Positions 25,562 through 34,330 of a stretch of 64,000 bases of DNA are shown here, piece by piece. How positions within the stretch are numbered: the first letter of the stretch is position 1; the number at the start of each line of letters is the position of its first letter. The notes under the pieces were generated by a model that did not search any database, was not told the origin of the DNA, and was given only the letters and a program-made list of their open reading frames with translations. Made by a program: the position numbers and the translations under genes. Location: positions 2,945,501 to 3,009,500 of the forward strand of contig NZ_CP106679.1 in the NCBI RefSeq assembly GCF_025502585.1, read 5' to 3'. The stretch comes from Reichenbachiella agarivorans. Lineage in GTDB: Bacteria > Bacteroidota > Bacteroidia > Cytophagales > Cyclobacteriaceae.

Positions 25562-25788
25562 TCGTGTTTTTAGTTAAAATTTATCAAGGATTGCGCAGTG
25601 GAGCTACTCAGTGGGTGCAATTGCGCGGTAAAGATAGTCAATTTGATGCCTATTTTTTAGGGTTGATTTGGAAAATGCACAAAGAATCGTCTAATAATGA
25701 GCTGAGTATCTAAATACTTGCGTTTTACACTTCGTTTTTTTGAGGCTTATGGATGAGAAATTGGTGTCTGGATGAATTAGTCATGTGC

Positions 25789-26139
25789 TCAGGTATAAAG
25801 GTAGGCCCACCAAATCAGCACCAACTGTAAGGGTAGTCTGAGCCATAGCACCCAGATAGGAACCTTCATTCCTGCTCCTTTCTGCTGCAAGTGGTAGATG
25901 TTGGCTGGGAAAACAGTGATGAGCAATAGAATGATTCCCCAAGCGGCGTAAGATTGCAATGGCGTGATCAATCCGATGGCAAGAATGATTTCTGCCGCTC
26001 CACTCAGTTGATTGATGCGCTCTTTGTTTTTGAAAATAGGAGGGATGATCCTGAGGTAAAATTTAGGTTGCACAAAATGGTTGATACCTGCTGCGAGGTA
26101 CAAGGTAGACATGAGGTAGAGACTAAGAGTTGCACACAT
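25789..26139 (-). CDS. DoxX-family membrane protein
   Basis: A 116-aa protein with four hydrophobic segments. The motifs AGINHFVQPKFYLRIIPP and LSGAAEIILAIGLI define the DoxX-like family, small inner-membrane proteins thought to take part in redox or thiol stress handling. Several in-frame starts are close together, and the first ATG is chosen here. It lies between the cold-shock gene and a divergent HxlR regulator, a plausible regulator for it, although the roughly 330-base gap is long. Confidence 0.87.
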   Translation of the reverse strand: MCATLSLYLMSTLYLAAGINHFVQPKFYLRIIPPIFKNKERINQLSGAAEIILAIGLITPLQSYAAWGIILLLITVFPANIYHLQQKGAGMKVPIWVLWLRLPLQLVLIWWAYLYT

Positions 26140-26469
26140 GACTCAATATATGAATTAATTGTTGTTGCTTGCCTTTCTTAGGACAACTTTTCCAGAGTTC
26201 TGTCAACTACCACCAGAGAAGTCTGACTGACTCGAAATAGTTGGAAGCAACAACTTTGGAAAAGCGGGTGGTCGGGTAATTGTCGCTTGTCTATAATTTC
26301 AGCGAGTACATTTTGTCAACTTACATTTTGATGTGAATCCATATTAGAATTGCCTACGGTATGTAGAGATAATAAGAAAAACGAAAGGTTTCCCCAACTT
26401 TGTATTTGAAATATTATCTTCACTAAGACACACTATTTGTACTGTAGGTAGAGAGTTTATAAAAAAGCT
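26140..26469. other. Divergent intergenic region with paired repeats
   Basis: Lies between doxX-like and hxlR-like genes. The doxX-proximal half contains the nested inverted repeats annotated separately (26183-26285). The HxlR-proximal part is AT-rich with T-rich words such as CAACTTTGTATTTG, a plausible promoter. No gene is seen. Confidence 0.5.
26183..26285. ncRNA. Candidate structured element with nested inverted repeats
   Basis: CTTTTCCAGAGTT (26187-26199) pairs with AACTTTGGAAAAG (26252-26264) with one mismatch. CAACTA (26204-26209) pairs with TAGTTG (26238-26243), and GACAA near 26182-26186 with TTGTC near 26280-26284. This could be a structured RNA or a complex operator. The strand is unknown. 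Confidence 0.3.
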
Positions 26470-26844
26470 ATGATGAATAATGACAACAATAAGGAAGTTA
26501 TCAAATACAATGGCAAGGAACTAAGCTGCTCTTTGGCTTTTACGCTGCTGTTGATTGGAGATAAGTATAAAAGCCTCATTTTGTTTCATCTCAAGGATGG
26601 GGCTCTACGGTCAGGCGAATTACAAAAAAGCATTACTGATATATCCAATAGGATGTTTACGTACTCTATCCGCGCACTTGAAAAGGATAAATTGGTAAAG
26701 CGTAAAGTGTATCCTGTAGCTCCTCCCAAAGTCGAATATGAATTAACTGAACAGGGGGAGTCACTCATCCCCATTATTCTCCAACTGGACAAATGGGGAC
26801 GAGATTTTGCAAATTATCATCACTTGTATGCACCTTGTGAGTAG
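26470..26844 (+). CDS. HxlR-family transcriptional regulator
   Basis: A 124-aa winged helix-turn-helix regulator. The family core starts at CSLAFTLLLIGDKYKSLILFHL (Cys25-Ser-Leu is the conserved Cys region used for redox or aldehyde sensing in some members). The recognition helix is in SNRMFTYSIRALEKDKLVKR, and the wing is EYELTEQGESL. The domain ends normally. The 3' end overlaps the convergent VOC-family gene by 25 bases. Its likely targets are the divergent doxX-like gene or itself (inference). Two adjacent ATGs start the frame, and either may be used. Confidence 0.92.
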   Translation: MMNNDNNKEVIKYNGKELSCSLAFTLLLIGDKYKSLILFHLKDGALRSGELQKSITDISNRMFTYSIRALEKDKLVKRKVYPVAPPKVEYELTEQGESLIPIILQLDKWGRDFANYHHLYAPCE

Positions 26845-27341
26845 TGCAGTTCATAGGAGTGAGAATAAATTTCGAATACAGTACCAAAAGGGTCCTCAAC
26901 ATAACACATACGATAAGGTTTTTCGTTAGGGTAATAGGCTCTGATGGGCATTCTTTGTTTTCCTCCTGCATCTACGATCTTTTGAACAAGCCCTTCAACA
27001 TCTGGATCTTGAATTGAAAAGTGAAATAATCCAGTACGGAAGGGTTCAAAAGACGGTTCTAACTCTTTACTTTCTTTGAATTCGAACAATTCAAAACCTA
27101 TCTTGTCACCAGTAGATAGATGTGCTATTTTAAATGTTTTCCAGCCTCTTCCGAAAACATCAATACACATTTGTCCAATGGCCGTTTCATTTTCTTCTTT
27201 TACCTCAGTGGGTTCCATAATCACATAAAACCCTAAAACCTCAGTATAGAATTTGACTGCTTTATTTATGTCAGGAACAGTAATTCCAATGTGAGAAAAG
27301 GTTTTGGGGTAGGGTTGTATTGATTCATCTAAATTCTTCAT
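26820..27341 (-). CDS. VOC-family (glyoxalase/dioxygenase fold) protein
   Basis: A 173-aa protein with two betaalphabetabetabeta modules: FSHIGITVPDINKAVKFYTEVLGF at residues about 15-38 and the partner module near 105-160 (GLFHFSIQDPDVEGL... YVEDPFGTVFEIYSHS). The His and Glu metal ligands of the fold are present (His17 region and Glu near residue 160). The reaction is not specified by the sequence. Lactoylglutathione lyase, fosfomycin-type thiol transferase or dioxygenase are all possible for the superfamily. It overlaps the HxlR gene tail-to-tail. Confidence 0.88.
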   Translation of the reverse strand: MKNLDESIQPYPKTFSHIGITVPDINKAVKFYTEVLGFYVIMEPTEVKEENETAIGQMCIDVFGRGWKTFKIAHLSTGDKIGFELFEFKESKELEPSFEPFRTGLFHFSIQDPDVEGLVQKIVDAGGKQRMPIRAYYPNEKPYRMCYVEDPFGTVFEIYSHSYELHYSQGAYK

Positions 27342-27798
27342 GTTTTTCGTTTTTTATACATAACCAAAGCATACCAATATCAGTGTTGTAGCAGTATGGA
27401 ATATTACCTTTTTATGGTTTGTTTTTATGGGTTAACACGCAAAGTAAAGACTTATAGTTGTTGAAATACAAGGAGTTACATTTGTTGCAGATAGTTACAC
27501 GAGTGTGTATTATTCAGGTTCTCAAACATTTGTTCAAAGAAAAAATACCAAATAAATAGTGACAAATAAGTGTAAAACCATTGTTGTGTCAGAATGTTAC
27601 GACATAATAGCCATGAATTTTAGGTGAGGTAGCAACGGGTGTCATCAGAAGTTGATTAGCATACATAGATGATGGATCGTACTATGTATATGATCTGGCT
27701 ATCACGAGAAGGAGCATAATTAGATACTCAGCTTTAGACAAAGGCTTTCATGTAAAACCTTTGTCTAAAGCTGAGTATCTAACTATTTAAAGTCTATT
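27342..27798. other. Intergenic region with a long perfect palindrome
   Basis: An AT-rich spacer between two minus-strand genes. It should contain the promoter of the VOC gene near its left end. The most obvious feature is the 25-bp inverted repeat at 27720-27782, next to the ettA stop. No coding frame of note is seen. Confidence 0.5.
27720..27782. repeat. 25-bp perfect inverted repeat
   Basis: 27720-27744 is the exact reverse complement of 27758-27782, around a 13-nt loop. The arm contains GCTTTAGACAAAGG. There is no T run on either side, so it is not a standard terminator. A 14-nt piece of one arm (AGCTGAGTATCTAA) recurs at 25700-25713, and a split GTCTAA precedes it there too, suggesting a dispersed element. 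Confidence 0.75.
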
Positions 27799-29499
27799 TT
27801 ACTGTAGTTTTTTATATTTGATTCGTTTGGGCTCGGCATTGCCCATTCTTTTGATTTTGGCTTCTTCGTAGTCTGAGAAACTGCCCTCAAAGAAAGTTAC
27901 CTGACTATCACCTTCAAACGCCAAAGTATGTGTACAAACTCTATCTAGGAACCATCTATCGTGAGAAATGATGACAGCACAGCCAGCAAAGTTTTCCAAC
28001 CCTTCTTCCAAAGCCCGAAGAGTGTTGACATCCAGGTCGTTGGTAGGCTCATCGAGTAGGAGCAAATTGGCCCCTTGCTTCAATGTCATGGCCAAGTGAA
28101 CCCTGTTGCGTTCACCTCCAGATAACTCGCCTACTTTCTTGCCTTGTTCACCACCGCCAAAGTTGAATTTGCTAACATATGCCCGAGAATTGATTTGTCT
28201 ACCGCCTAGGTCGATCAATTCATTGCCATCGGAGATGGTTTCCCACACTGTTTTCTTTGGATCTAGATTGTCATGCTCTTGATCCACGTAGGCGATCTTT
28301 ACCGTAGAGCCAATGTCAAAGGTGCCGGTGTCTGGTTTTTCACTGCCCGTAATCATGTTGAACAGCGTTGTTTTTCCTGCACCATTTGGCCCGATGATGC
28401 CAACGATACCTCCCTGTGGTAACGAGAAACTCAAGTTTTCGTAGAGTAGTTTGTCTCCGAAGGATTTTGACACACCTGCAACGTCAATTACTTTCGATCC
28501 CAATCGCTCACCTGCCGGGATGAATAATTCTAGTTTGGCTTCTTTTTCGGCAGCATCTTGTCCCGCCAATTTGTCGTAAGCTGCAAGTCTTGCTTTTGCC
28601 TTTGCTTGTCTGCCTTTGGGTGCCATTCTGACCCATTCCAACTCTCTTTGTAGTGTTTTCTGGCGTTTGGATTCCGTCTTCTCTTCTTTTTCTAAACGTT
28701 TCTGTTTTTGATCCAACCAAGAGGAATAATTACCCTTCCAAGGAATGCCTTCCCCTCTGTCCAGCTCTAGGATCCATCCTGCTACATTGTCGAGGAAGTA
28801 CCTGTCGTGAGTCACGGCGATTACGGTTCCTTTGTACTGAGTCAGGTGTTGCTCTAACCAATGCACAGACTCTGCATCGAGGTGGTTGGTAGGCTCATCG
28901 AGTAGCAATACGTCTGGCTCTTGCAGTAGCAGGCGACAGAGTGCTACTCGGCGTTTTTCTCCACCTGACAGGTTCTCTATGAGGTTGTCAGCAGGAGGTG
29001 TACGGAGTGCATCCATGGCACGATCTAGTCGGCTGTCTAGTTCCCATGCATTGAGTGCATCGAGCTTATCTTGCACCTTGGCCTGATCAGCCATCAGCTT
29101 GTCCATCGCATCTGGGTTGTCCAAAATGTCTGGATCAGCAAACTTCATGTTGATCTCTTCGAATTGTGCCAAAAGATCCATGGTTTCTTGGACTCCCTCC
29201 TGTACACACTGCAATACCGTCTTTTTAGGATCGAGTTTGGGTTCCTGCTCCAGCATTCCGATGGTATAGCCATCAGAGAATACCACTTCACCTTGGTATT
29301 CTTTTTCTACACCAGCGATGATTCTCAGTAGAGAGGATTTTCCCGATCCATTGAGACCCAAAACACCGATTTTGGCTCCATAGAAGAAGGATAGATAGAT
29401 ATTCTTGAGTACTTGTTTTTGTGGAGGGTAAGTTTTGCTTACCCCTGCCATTGAAAATATTATTTTTTCGTCGCTCATTGCGTCAGTTTTTTTGGACAA
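27799..29499 (-). CDS. ettA: Energy-dependent translational throttle protein EttA (ABC-F)
   Basis: A 566-aa soluble ABC-F ATPase that binds the ribosomal E site and gates translation in response to the ATP/ADP ratio. It has two ATPase halves. The first Walker A is GLNGSGKSS and the second GPNGAGKTT; the signatures are LSGGEKRRVAL and LSGGERNRVHL; the Walker B segments are LLLDEPTNHLD and LLLDEPTNDLD. The linker carries the EttA-type sequence (IPWKGNYSSWLDQKQKRLE and the basic ELEWVRMAPKGRQAKAKAR) that contacts tRNA. The length is near that of the E. coli protein. It diverges from the DUF349 gene with a 73-base gap. Confidence 0.95.
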   Translation of the reverse strand: MSKKTDAMSDEKIIFSMAGVSKTYPPQKQVLKNIYLSFFYGAKIGVLGLNGSGKSSLLRIIAGVEKEYQGEVVFSDGYTIGMLEQEPKLDPKKTVLQCVQEGVQETMDLLAQFEEINMKFADPDILDNPDAMDKLMADQAKVQDKLDALNAWELDSRLDRAMDALRTPPADNLIENLSGGEKRRVALCRLLLQEPDVLLLDEPTNHLDAESVHWLEQHLTQYKGTVIAVTHDRYFLDNVAGWILELDRGEGIPWKGNYSSWLDQKQKRLEKEEKTESKRQKTLQRELEWVRMAPKGRQAKAKARLAAYDKLAGQDAAEKEAKLELFIPAGERLGSKVIDVAGVSKSFGDKLLYENLSFSLPQGGIVGIIGPNGAGKTTLFNMITGSEKPDTGTFDIGSTVKIAYVDQEHDNLDPKKTVWETISDGNELIDLGGRQINSRAYVSKFNFGGGEQGKKVGELSGGERNRVHLAMTLKQGANLLLLDEPTNDLDVNTLRALEEGLENFAGCAVIISHDRWFLDRVCTHTLAFEGDSQVTFFEGSFSDYEEAKIKRMGNAEPKRIKYKKLQ

Positions 29500-29536
29500 A
29501 TATCACCAAAATAATTCTGTCTTTGGCTCGAATACC

Positions 29537-29544
29537 TAAATTTG
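29537..29544 (+). promoter_or_regulatory. Possible -7 element of the DUF349 gene
   Basis: TAAATTTG fits the Bacteroidota TAnnTTTG consensus and lies about 30 bases before the GTG start at 29573. The upstream -33 match is weak (TTCTG near 29515), so this is a tentative assignment. Confidence 0.35.
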
Positions 29545-29572
29545 CAGCCTATTTATCATACGATCTATTTCA

Positions 29573-30856
29573 GTGAAAGTACCTTTTGGACATATTGAGG
29601 ATGGCGTTTTGTACAGAGACGCATCTGGTGATTACAGCGAGTTGAAACTAAAAGAAGTTGCTGAGGAGGAGTTGGAGCAAGTTGTTTCGTTCTATGAGCA
29701 GAGCTTTGACAAGCTGTCTCAAAAGTTTTCAGAGGTGGAAGCCAAAATTAGCTCTTCTAACAACAAGGGTTCTTTTCTTTCTAGTTTGCTCAATCTCAAA
29801 GAGCAGTTGAGTACCCATCAAGGCTTGGGGGATTATACTCAACTGGCACAAAAGATAGACGGGAATGTGAATTTGCTGACAGACTATGTCGCCAAGAACC
29901 GTCAAAAAAATACAGACATTAAAAATGCTTTGCTTTTGGAGCTGGAAGCCATCTTGTCCAACAATGATTTGGAAGAGGCCTTTGAGCAAATCAAGGACTT
30001 GAAAGCCAAATGGATTAAGACGGGTAGCCCGAGTGAAGAGCTCAAGGAGCAACTGGAGCAGCAGTTCAAAGAAGGAGTAGACTCATTCTTTGAAAAAAGA
30101 AATGCCTTTCATGAAGATAAAAGGGAATTGGTCGACTCGCGAGTCGCAGAATATGACGGCATTATCGCAAAGCTGGAAAACATCCTAAAAGGAAAAGGTC
30201 TGGTAGAAGCGCACAACCAAGTGGTCGCACTGCAAGCAGAGTGGAAAGAGGTAGGTAGAATTCCAGAGGCTGCTTTCAAGGATAGAAATGAGAAATATTG
30301 GTCTTTGTGCCAAACCTTCTTTGATAAAAAGAAGATTGAGCAAAAGGAATCTCATAAAAATAGAGCAAAGACCAAAAAGGAAAGCCTCCAGCAGCGTACA
30401 AAGGTGCTAGAAGCCATGCAAAAGTTGGTGGACGAAGGGTTGGTCGCCGAGGTAGCTCCCCAGATGAAGAAAATAGCAACGGATTGGAAAAACTGTGGTC
30501 CCTTGTCGCGCAATGAAAACGCCGAAGTACATGATCAGTACTTAGCACTCTCTCGAAGTGTCCAAGAACGTCAGTTTTTGTTGAAACTTACCAAAAGAAA
30601 GACGAAGGGATTTGATACTAAATCAAACAAGGAACAATTGCAGTCTCTGCAAAAGGTAGCTCGCGACCTACTCAGAAGAGATGAAACAGAGCTGTCTACT
30701 TTTCAAGAGAATCTCGACAAGATGCATATCAACAAAGGGACATTTGTGGATATGCTGGAAGCCAAATTGAAAACCCAGCAGGATAAGGTGGTTGTGAAAA
30801 GAGCGTTGTTGGACGATATACAGAAGAAGATCAAAGAGGAAATACCAGTTCAATAA
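29573..30856 (+). CDS. DUF349 repeat protein
   Basis: A 427-aa, highly charged helical protein with about four to five DUF349 repeats of roughly 75 residues, each with a conserved Trp and Gly: DLKAKWIKTGSPSEELKEQL, ALQAEWKEVGRIPEAAFKDR, KIATDWKNCGPLSRNENA. It starts with GTG, supported by the promoter-like element 30 bases upstream. Related proteins interact with ribosomes and stress responses in some bacteria, but function here is unknown. It is transcribed divergently from ettA, also a ribosome-linked gene, a neighbourhood worth noting. The C-terminus is Lys-rich. Confidence 0.88.
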   Translation: MKVPFGHIEDGVLYRDASGDYSELKLKEVAEEELEQVVSFYEQSFDKLSQKFSEVEAKISSSNNKGSFLSSLLNLKEQLSTHQGLGDYTQLAQKIDGNVNLLTDYVAKNRQKNTDIKNALLLELEAILSNNDLEEAFEQIKDLKAKWIKTGSPSEELKEQLEQQFKEGVDSFFEKRNAFHEDKRELVDSRVAEYDGIIAKLENILKGKGLVEAHNQVVALQAEWKEVGRIPEAAFKDRNEKYWSLCQTFFDKKKIEQKESHKNRAKTKKESLQQRTKVLEAMQKLVDEGLVAEVAPQMKKIATDWKNCGPLSRNENAEVHDQYLALSRSVQERQFLLKLTKRKTKGFDTKSNKEQLQSLQKVARDLLRRDETELSTFQENLDKMHINKGTFVDMLEAKLKTQQDKVVVKRALLDDIQKKIKEEIPVQ

Positions 30857-30958
30857 AGGGCTCGGTGCTTGGGGTTGTTGTTTTGACGGAAATTTTTATG
30901 CTATCTGTCTGTGTTTTGTTTATTTTTTTATTTATTGGGTATATAATTTCCATTAATG

Positions 30959-30988
30959 TTTGAAATGTCGTTTAAAAATTTATTTTTG
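30959..30988 (+). promoter_or_regulatory. Bacteroidota-type promoter of the DUF2795 gene
   Basis: A -33 TTTG (30959-30962) and a -7 TATTTTTG (30981-30988) are separated by 18 bases, fitting the TTTG/TAnnTTTG consensus. Transcription would start near 30995, giving a leader of about 30 nt with an AAGGA sequence before the ATG at 31028. Confidence 0.6.
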
Positions 30989-31027
30989 CACGACTATTTT
31001 AAAAACCACTAAAACAAGGATTTTAAT

Positions 31028-31249
31028 ATGTATTGGACATTAGAATTGGCGTCTTATTTAGAAGATGCACCTTGGCCAGCTTCAAAAGATGAATTGATTG
31101 ATTATTCTATCAGATCAGGAGCTCCTTTGGAAGTTGTAGAGAATTTGCAAGAACTAGAGGATGACGGTCAGCCGTTTGAAAATATCGAAGAGATATGGCC
31201 AGATTATCCTACTAAGGAGGATTTCTTTTTCAACGAAGACGAGTATTGA
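31028..31249 (+). CDS. DUF2795 small acidic protein
   Basis: A 73-aa protein beginning MYWTLELASYLEDAPWPASKDELIDY, the DUF2795 signature in which a small helical domain is built on the WP-SKxELIDYA pattern. It is strongly acidic at the C-terminus (DFFFNEDEY). Function is unknown, although such proteins are abundant in Bacteroidota. It has its own promoter (30959-30988) and terminator (31278-31310), and an AAGGA ribosome-binding site just before the start, suggesting strong expression. Confidence 0.93.
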   Translation: MYWTLELASYLEDAPWPASKDELIDYSIRSGAPLEVVENLQELEDDGQPFENIEEIWPDYPTKEDFFFNEDEY

Positions 31250-31277
31250 TTGACTTCAATCCGTATCACAAGATATC

Positions 31278-31310
31278 ATGCCTGACGTAATTGTCGGGCA
31301 TTATTTTTTT
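31278..31310 (+). terminator. Terminator of the DUF2795 gene, overlapping the ispD 3' end
   Basis: ATGCCTGAC (31278-31286) pairs with GTCGGGCAT (31293-31301), with one G-T pair. TTATTTTTTT follows. The T run lies within the last codons of the convergent ispD gene. Confidence 0.82.
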
Positions 31311-31975
31311 CTACAAGCCAGTATTGCCTCTGCGATGATCATGTCTTCAGGGGTGGTGATTTTGAGATTGGCATAGTCACCCTCAACCAGGTAAATTTTT
31401 GCTCCATAGTTTTCTAGCACGCTGGCGTCATCGGTGAAGTGTGTCCCTTCTGCTGTTGCAAAGGCCTGTTTGATCAATTGCACATCAAAGGTCTGCGGAG
31501 TCTGTATGATGTAATATTCAGACCGATCTACCGCATGATTTTCGTTATTCAGCACTCTTCTCAATGAATCCTTTGTCTTGACAGCTGCAATGGCATTGTG
31601 TCGCAGCGCTGCTGTCTCATAGCATGTATGGATCACTTCCGCACTGATCAATGGACGTGCACCATCGTGAATGGCAACCAAGCCTTCTTGGTCTATTGCT
31701 CTCAATCCATTTTTGACTGAATCAAAACGGGTATCTCCACCAGATAGGATCTGATGGTTGATCTGAAAATCGTGAGTATGGATGAGTTGCTGCCAATCTG
31801 AGAAATGATCTTTGGGAAGGATAAGAAGGATGTCTACATGAGAATCATAGTTGTGAAATGCCTCTAGGGTGTGCATGAGTAGGGGTCTACCTTGGAGAGG
31901 AAGAAATTGTTTGGGGATCTCAGCATTCATTCTGCTGCCAATTCCACCGGCTACTATGATGGCGTACTTTTTCAT
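31301..31975 (-). CDS. ispD: 2-C-methyl-D-erythritol 4-phosphate cytidylyltransferase
   Basis: Joins CTP and methylerythritol phosphate in the non-mevalonate isoprenoid pathway. About 224 aa. The nucleotide-binding N-terminus AGGIGSRMNAEIPKQFLPL, the DGARPLI strand, TPQTF and the TDDASVLENYG segment are all present. ATG at 31975 is chosen: an upstream TTG at 31984 would add only three codons and lie at the edge of the queA terminator. The gene follows queA on the same strand, beyond that terminator, so it needs its own promoter or read-through. Confidence 0.95.
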   Translation of the reverse strand: MKKYAIIVAGGIGSRMNAEIPKQFLPLQGRPLLMHTLEAFHNYDSHVDILLILPKDHFSDWQQLIHTHDFQINHQILSGGDTRFDSVKNGLRAIDQEGLVAIHDGARPLISAEVIHTCYETAALRHNAIAAVKTKDSLRRVLNNENHAVDRSEYYIIQTPQTFDVQLIKQAFATAEGTHFTDDASVLENYGAKIYLVEGDYANLKITTPEDMIIAEAILACRKK

Positions 31976-31981
31976 TGGGCA

Positions 31982-32013
31982 CAAAAAAGCTCCGATTTTT
32001 CTTAATCGGAGCT
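31982..32013 (-). terminator. Terminator of queA
   Basis: A 10-bp perfect stem (31988-31997 with 32004-32013), minus-strand reading, followed by a run of U (A tract 31982-31988). It lies 7 bases upstream of the ispD ATG at 31975, so ispD must start transcription within or beyond it, or be read through. Confidence 0.88.
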
Positions 32014-32027
32014 CGCATTTTATGTTT

Positions 32028-33074
32028 TTAGATAATTAACATGGCATCACCATAGCTAAAGAATCTGTATTTTTCTTTGATTGCTACTTGATAAGCATTC
32101 ATGATCAAATCGTATCCTCCAAAAGCAGCAGCATTCATCAACAGAGTTGATTCTGGCAGGTGGAAGTTAGTCAATAGAGACTTGACGATTTTTGGTTCAT
32201 AAGGAGGGAAGATGAATTTGTCTGTCCATCCTTCGTTGGGTTTCAATCTGTCATTGGCAGATACAGAAGACTCCAAAGCTCTTAGTACAGTAGTGCCTAC
32301 TGCACAAACATTGCGTTTGTTGTCCAATGCAGAGTTGACGGATTCAGATGTTTTTTCTGATACAAAGAAGTTTTCTGAGTCCATCTTGTGCTTGGTTAAA
32401 TCCTCTACATCCACAGGTCTGAATGTCCCCAGTCCCAAATGAAGGGTGATTGGATCCACATTTACACCTTGCAATTCGAGCCTTTTCAAGACGCTTCTTG
32501 TGAAGTGAATGCCTGCAGTAGGAGCTGCAACAGCACCGACCTTGTCCGCATAGATAGTTTGAAACCTTTCTCTGTCTTCTTCTTCTGTTTTTCTAGCGAT
32601 TTCCTTTGGTAAGGGGGTCTCACCTAACTCATCGATGGTTTTGTAAAATTCCTCGTCTGTACCATCAAACAAGAATCGGATAGTTCTACCTCTTGAGGTC
32701 GTGTTGTCGATTACCTCCGCAACTAAATCTCCTTCTCCAAAGTATAATTTGTTGCCTACTCGGATTTTTCTAGCAGGATCTACCAGTACATCCCAAAGGT
32801 GGAGTTCCTTATTTAGTTCTCTAAGTAAGAATACCTCGATTTTAGCGCCAGTTTTTTCCTTGTTGCCATATAGTCTGGCAGGAAACACCTTTGTGTCGTT
32901 GACTATTACACTGTCACCGTCATTAAAATATTCAATAAATTCTTTGAAGATTTTATGCTCGATTTTACCAGAATCTTTGTGAACGACCATTAATCTGGAT
33001 TCGTCACGATTTTCGGTAGGGTATAGTGCTAGTAGTCCTGGAGGCAGGTCAAACTTAAATTCAGATAATTTCAT
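32028..33074 (-). CDS. queA: S-adenosylmethionine:tRNA ribosyltransferase-isomerase
   Basis: Adds the cyclopentane ring precursor to preQ1 in tRNA during queuosine synthesis. A 348-aa protein with family motifs: [22 protein letters not shown] at the start, [12 protein letters not shown] near 57, [11 protein letters not shown] near 182, THLGLGTF-type ([10 protein letters not shown]) near 215, and [18 protein letters not shown] near 308. A complete, normal-length member. It is followed 15 bases later by a hairpin terminator and preceded by an AT-rich spacer with no preQ1 riboswitch that I can recognise. Confidence 0.96.
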   Translation of the reverse strand: MKLSEFKFDLPPGLLALYPTENRDESRLMVVHKDSGKIEHKIFKEFIEYFNDGDSVIVNDTKVFPARLYGNKEKTGAKIEVFLLRELNKELHLWDVLVDPARKIRVGNKLYFGEGDLVAEVIDNTTSRGRTIRFLFDGTDEEFYKTIDELGETPLPKEIARKTEEEDRERFQTIYADKVGAVAAPTAGIHFTRSVLKRLELQGVNVDPITLHLGLGTFRPVDVEDLTKHKMDSENFFVSEKTSESVNSALDNKRNVCAVGTTVLRALESSVSANDRLKPNEGWTDKFIFPPYEPKIVKSLLTNFHLPESTLLMNAAAFGGYDLIMNAYQVAIKEKYRFFSYGDAMLII

Positions 33075-33255
33075 TCGCTAATTGTTTATTTGGATTGGAA
33101 CCCGCATTGAATATTCTCTGTGAGATATATGGAAACATTCAAATTCTGTTGATTTTTATAAACGATATGTACGCTCATACTCAAAATAAGAGGGCAAAAT
33201 TACTAAAATGAAATCACATTTTAGTTAATATTCGATTATATAATGAATTAGTATG

Positions 33256-33285
33256 AAAAAAGGGCACTCATTGAGTGCCCTTTTT
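33256..33285 (-). terminator. Terminator of the small lipoprotein gene
   Basis: A roughly 14-bp stem (33257-33270 with 33272-33285) around GGGCACTCA/TGAGTGCCC, with A and T runs on both sides, usable in both directions. It lies about 40 bases after the stop at 33324. Confidence 0.85.
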
Positions 33286-33323
33286 GAAATTACATCATAA
33301 ATGATGCGTGGAATATTTTGTGA

Positions 33324-33539
33324 TTACTCAGCTGAAACAGAATCAGCTTCCATAGATGTAGTATCCATTTCTACTTCCATAGCTGCGCTGTCTACTACGA
33401 TTTCTTCTGGTACTGCAACTTCTACAGTATCTTCAGCAACCTCTGTTTGACCTGCACTACCTTGTGATGAACAAGATGCTGCTGCCAATGTAAAAATAAA
33501 TGCAATAACTAATAAATTAACGTTCTTCAAAATTTTCAT
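33324..33539 (-). CDS. Small acidic lipoprotein
   Basis: A 71-aa protein from the ATG at 33539, chosen because the signal peptide begins there (MKILKNVNLLVIAFIFTL) and the lipobox AAASC follows. The mature part is a low-complexity, acidic tail (EVAEDTVEVAVPEEIVVDSA, EVEMDTTSMEADSVS) with no fold motif. It may be an extended cell-surface or periplasmic peptide. An in-frame ATG further upstream lacks a ribosome-binding site. The strong terminator supports it being a real transcript. Confidence 0.72.
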   Translation of the reverse strand: MKILKNVNLLVIAFIFTLAAASCSSQGSAGQTEVAEDTVEVAVPEEIVVDSAAMEVEMDTTSMEADSVSAE

Positions 33540-33658
33540 TGGTAATAAGTTTTGATTTAAGGACATGAAAGTATGACGTAATTTTCGATTTGTCAAGAGA
33601 GTAGCAATACTTTTTTATAAAATATTAATATTTAATGTTAAAATCATAACATTGTCTG

Positions 33659-34219
33659 TCAATCGTTGTATTGGCTCATGGTTTTTGGCGTACCGAGGGT
33701 GCAAAATGACAAAATCATCTCACATGCTTTATCCATTTTTAGGGGTAAATCAATCATCTCATCTTTGGAGAAATTGCTTAGAACATAGTCTGCTTGTTGT
33801 CCAGGACGAAAGTCATTCCCCACACCAAATTTTAATCGAGTGTAGTCATTACCACCAATCATTTCATCGATGTTTCTGAGTCCATTGTGTCCAGCATGAC
33901 TTCCCTTGGGTCTCATTCTTAGGTTGCCGTAGGGGAGTGCTATGTCATCCATGACAACCAGTATGTTGGCTTTGTCTACTTTGAGTTCTTGCATCCAATA
34001 GTTGACAGATTTGCCACTGAGATTCATGTATGTGGTGGGTTTGATGAGGTGTATGGTGCGCCCTTTGTGTTTGAATTCTGTTTTATTGGCCAATTTGAGA
34101 TGGTCAAATTCCACACCTTTTTCATGTGCCAATTTGTCAAGAATCAAAAAACCAATATTGTGTCTAGTGAGCTCGTACTCAGGTCCGATATTGCCCAGTC
34201 CGATGATTAAGTATTTCAT
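33659..34219 (-). CDS. pth: Peptidyl-tRNA hydrolase
   Basis: Releases tRNA from peptidyl-tRNA that drops off ribosomes. A 186-aa protein: GLGNIGPEYELTRHNIGF with the catalytic His20, the NLSGKSV segment and MDDIALPYGNLRMRPKGSHAGHNGL, which supplies the conserved Asp and Asn. A normal, complete member. It lies downstream of rplY and prs on the same strand, a common translation-related order, but a terminator separates it from rplY. Confidence 0.96.
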   Translation of the reverse strand: MKYLIIGLGNIGPEYELTRHNIGFLILDKLAHEKGVEFDHLKLANKTEFKHKGRTIHLIKPTTYMNLSGKSVNYWMQELKVDKANILVVMDDIALPYGNLRMRPKGSHAGHNGLRNIDEMIGGNDYTRLKFGVGNDFRPGQQADYVLSNFSKDEMIDLPLKMDKACEMILSFCTLGTPKTMSQYND

Positions 34220-34330
34220 GTTGTTATGAGGTCAATTCCTGCAAGTTAAGACAGAGAACCAAATTTAACCTGTATTGGCTTATGGTAAACCGGGATAGCT
34301 AGTTGTCATACTTGTAGGTAGTATTTACTC

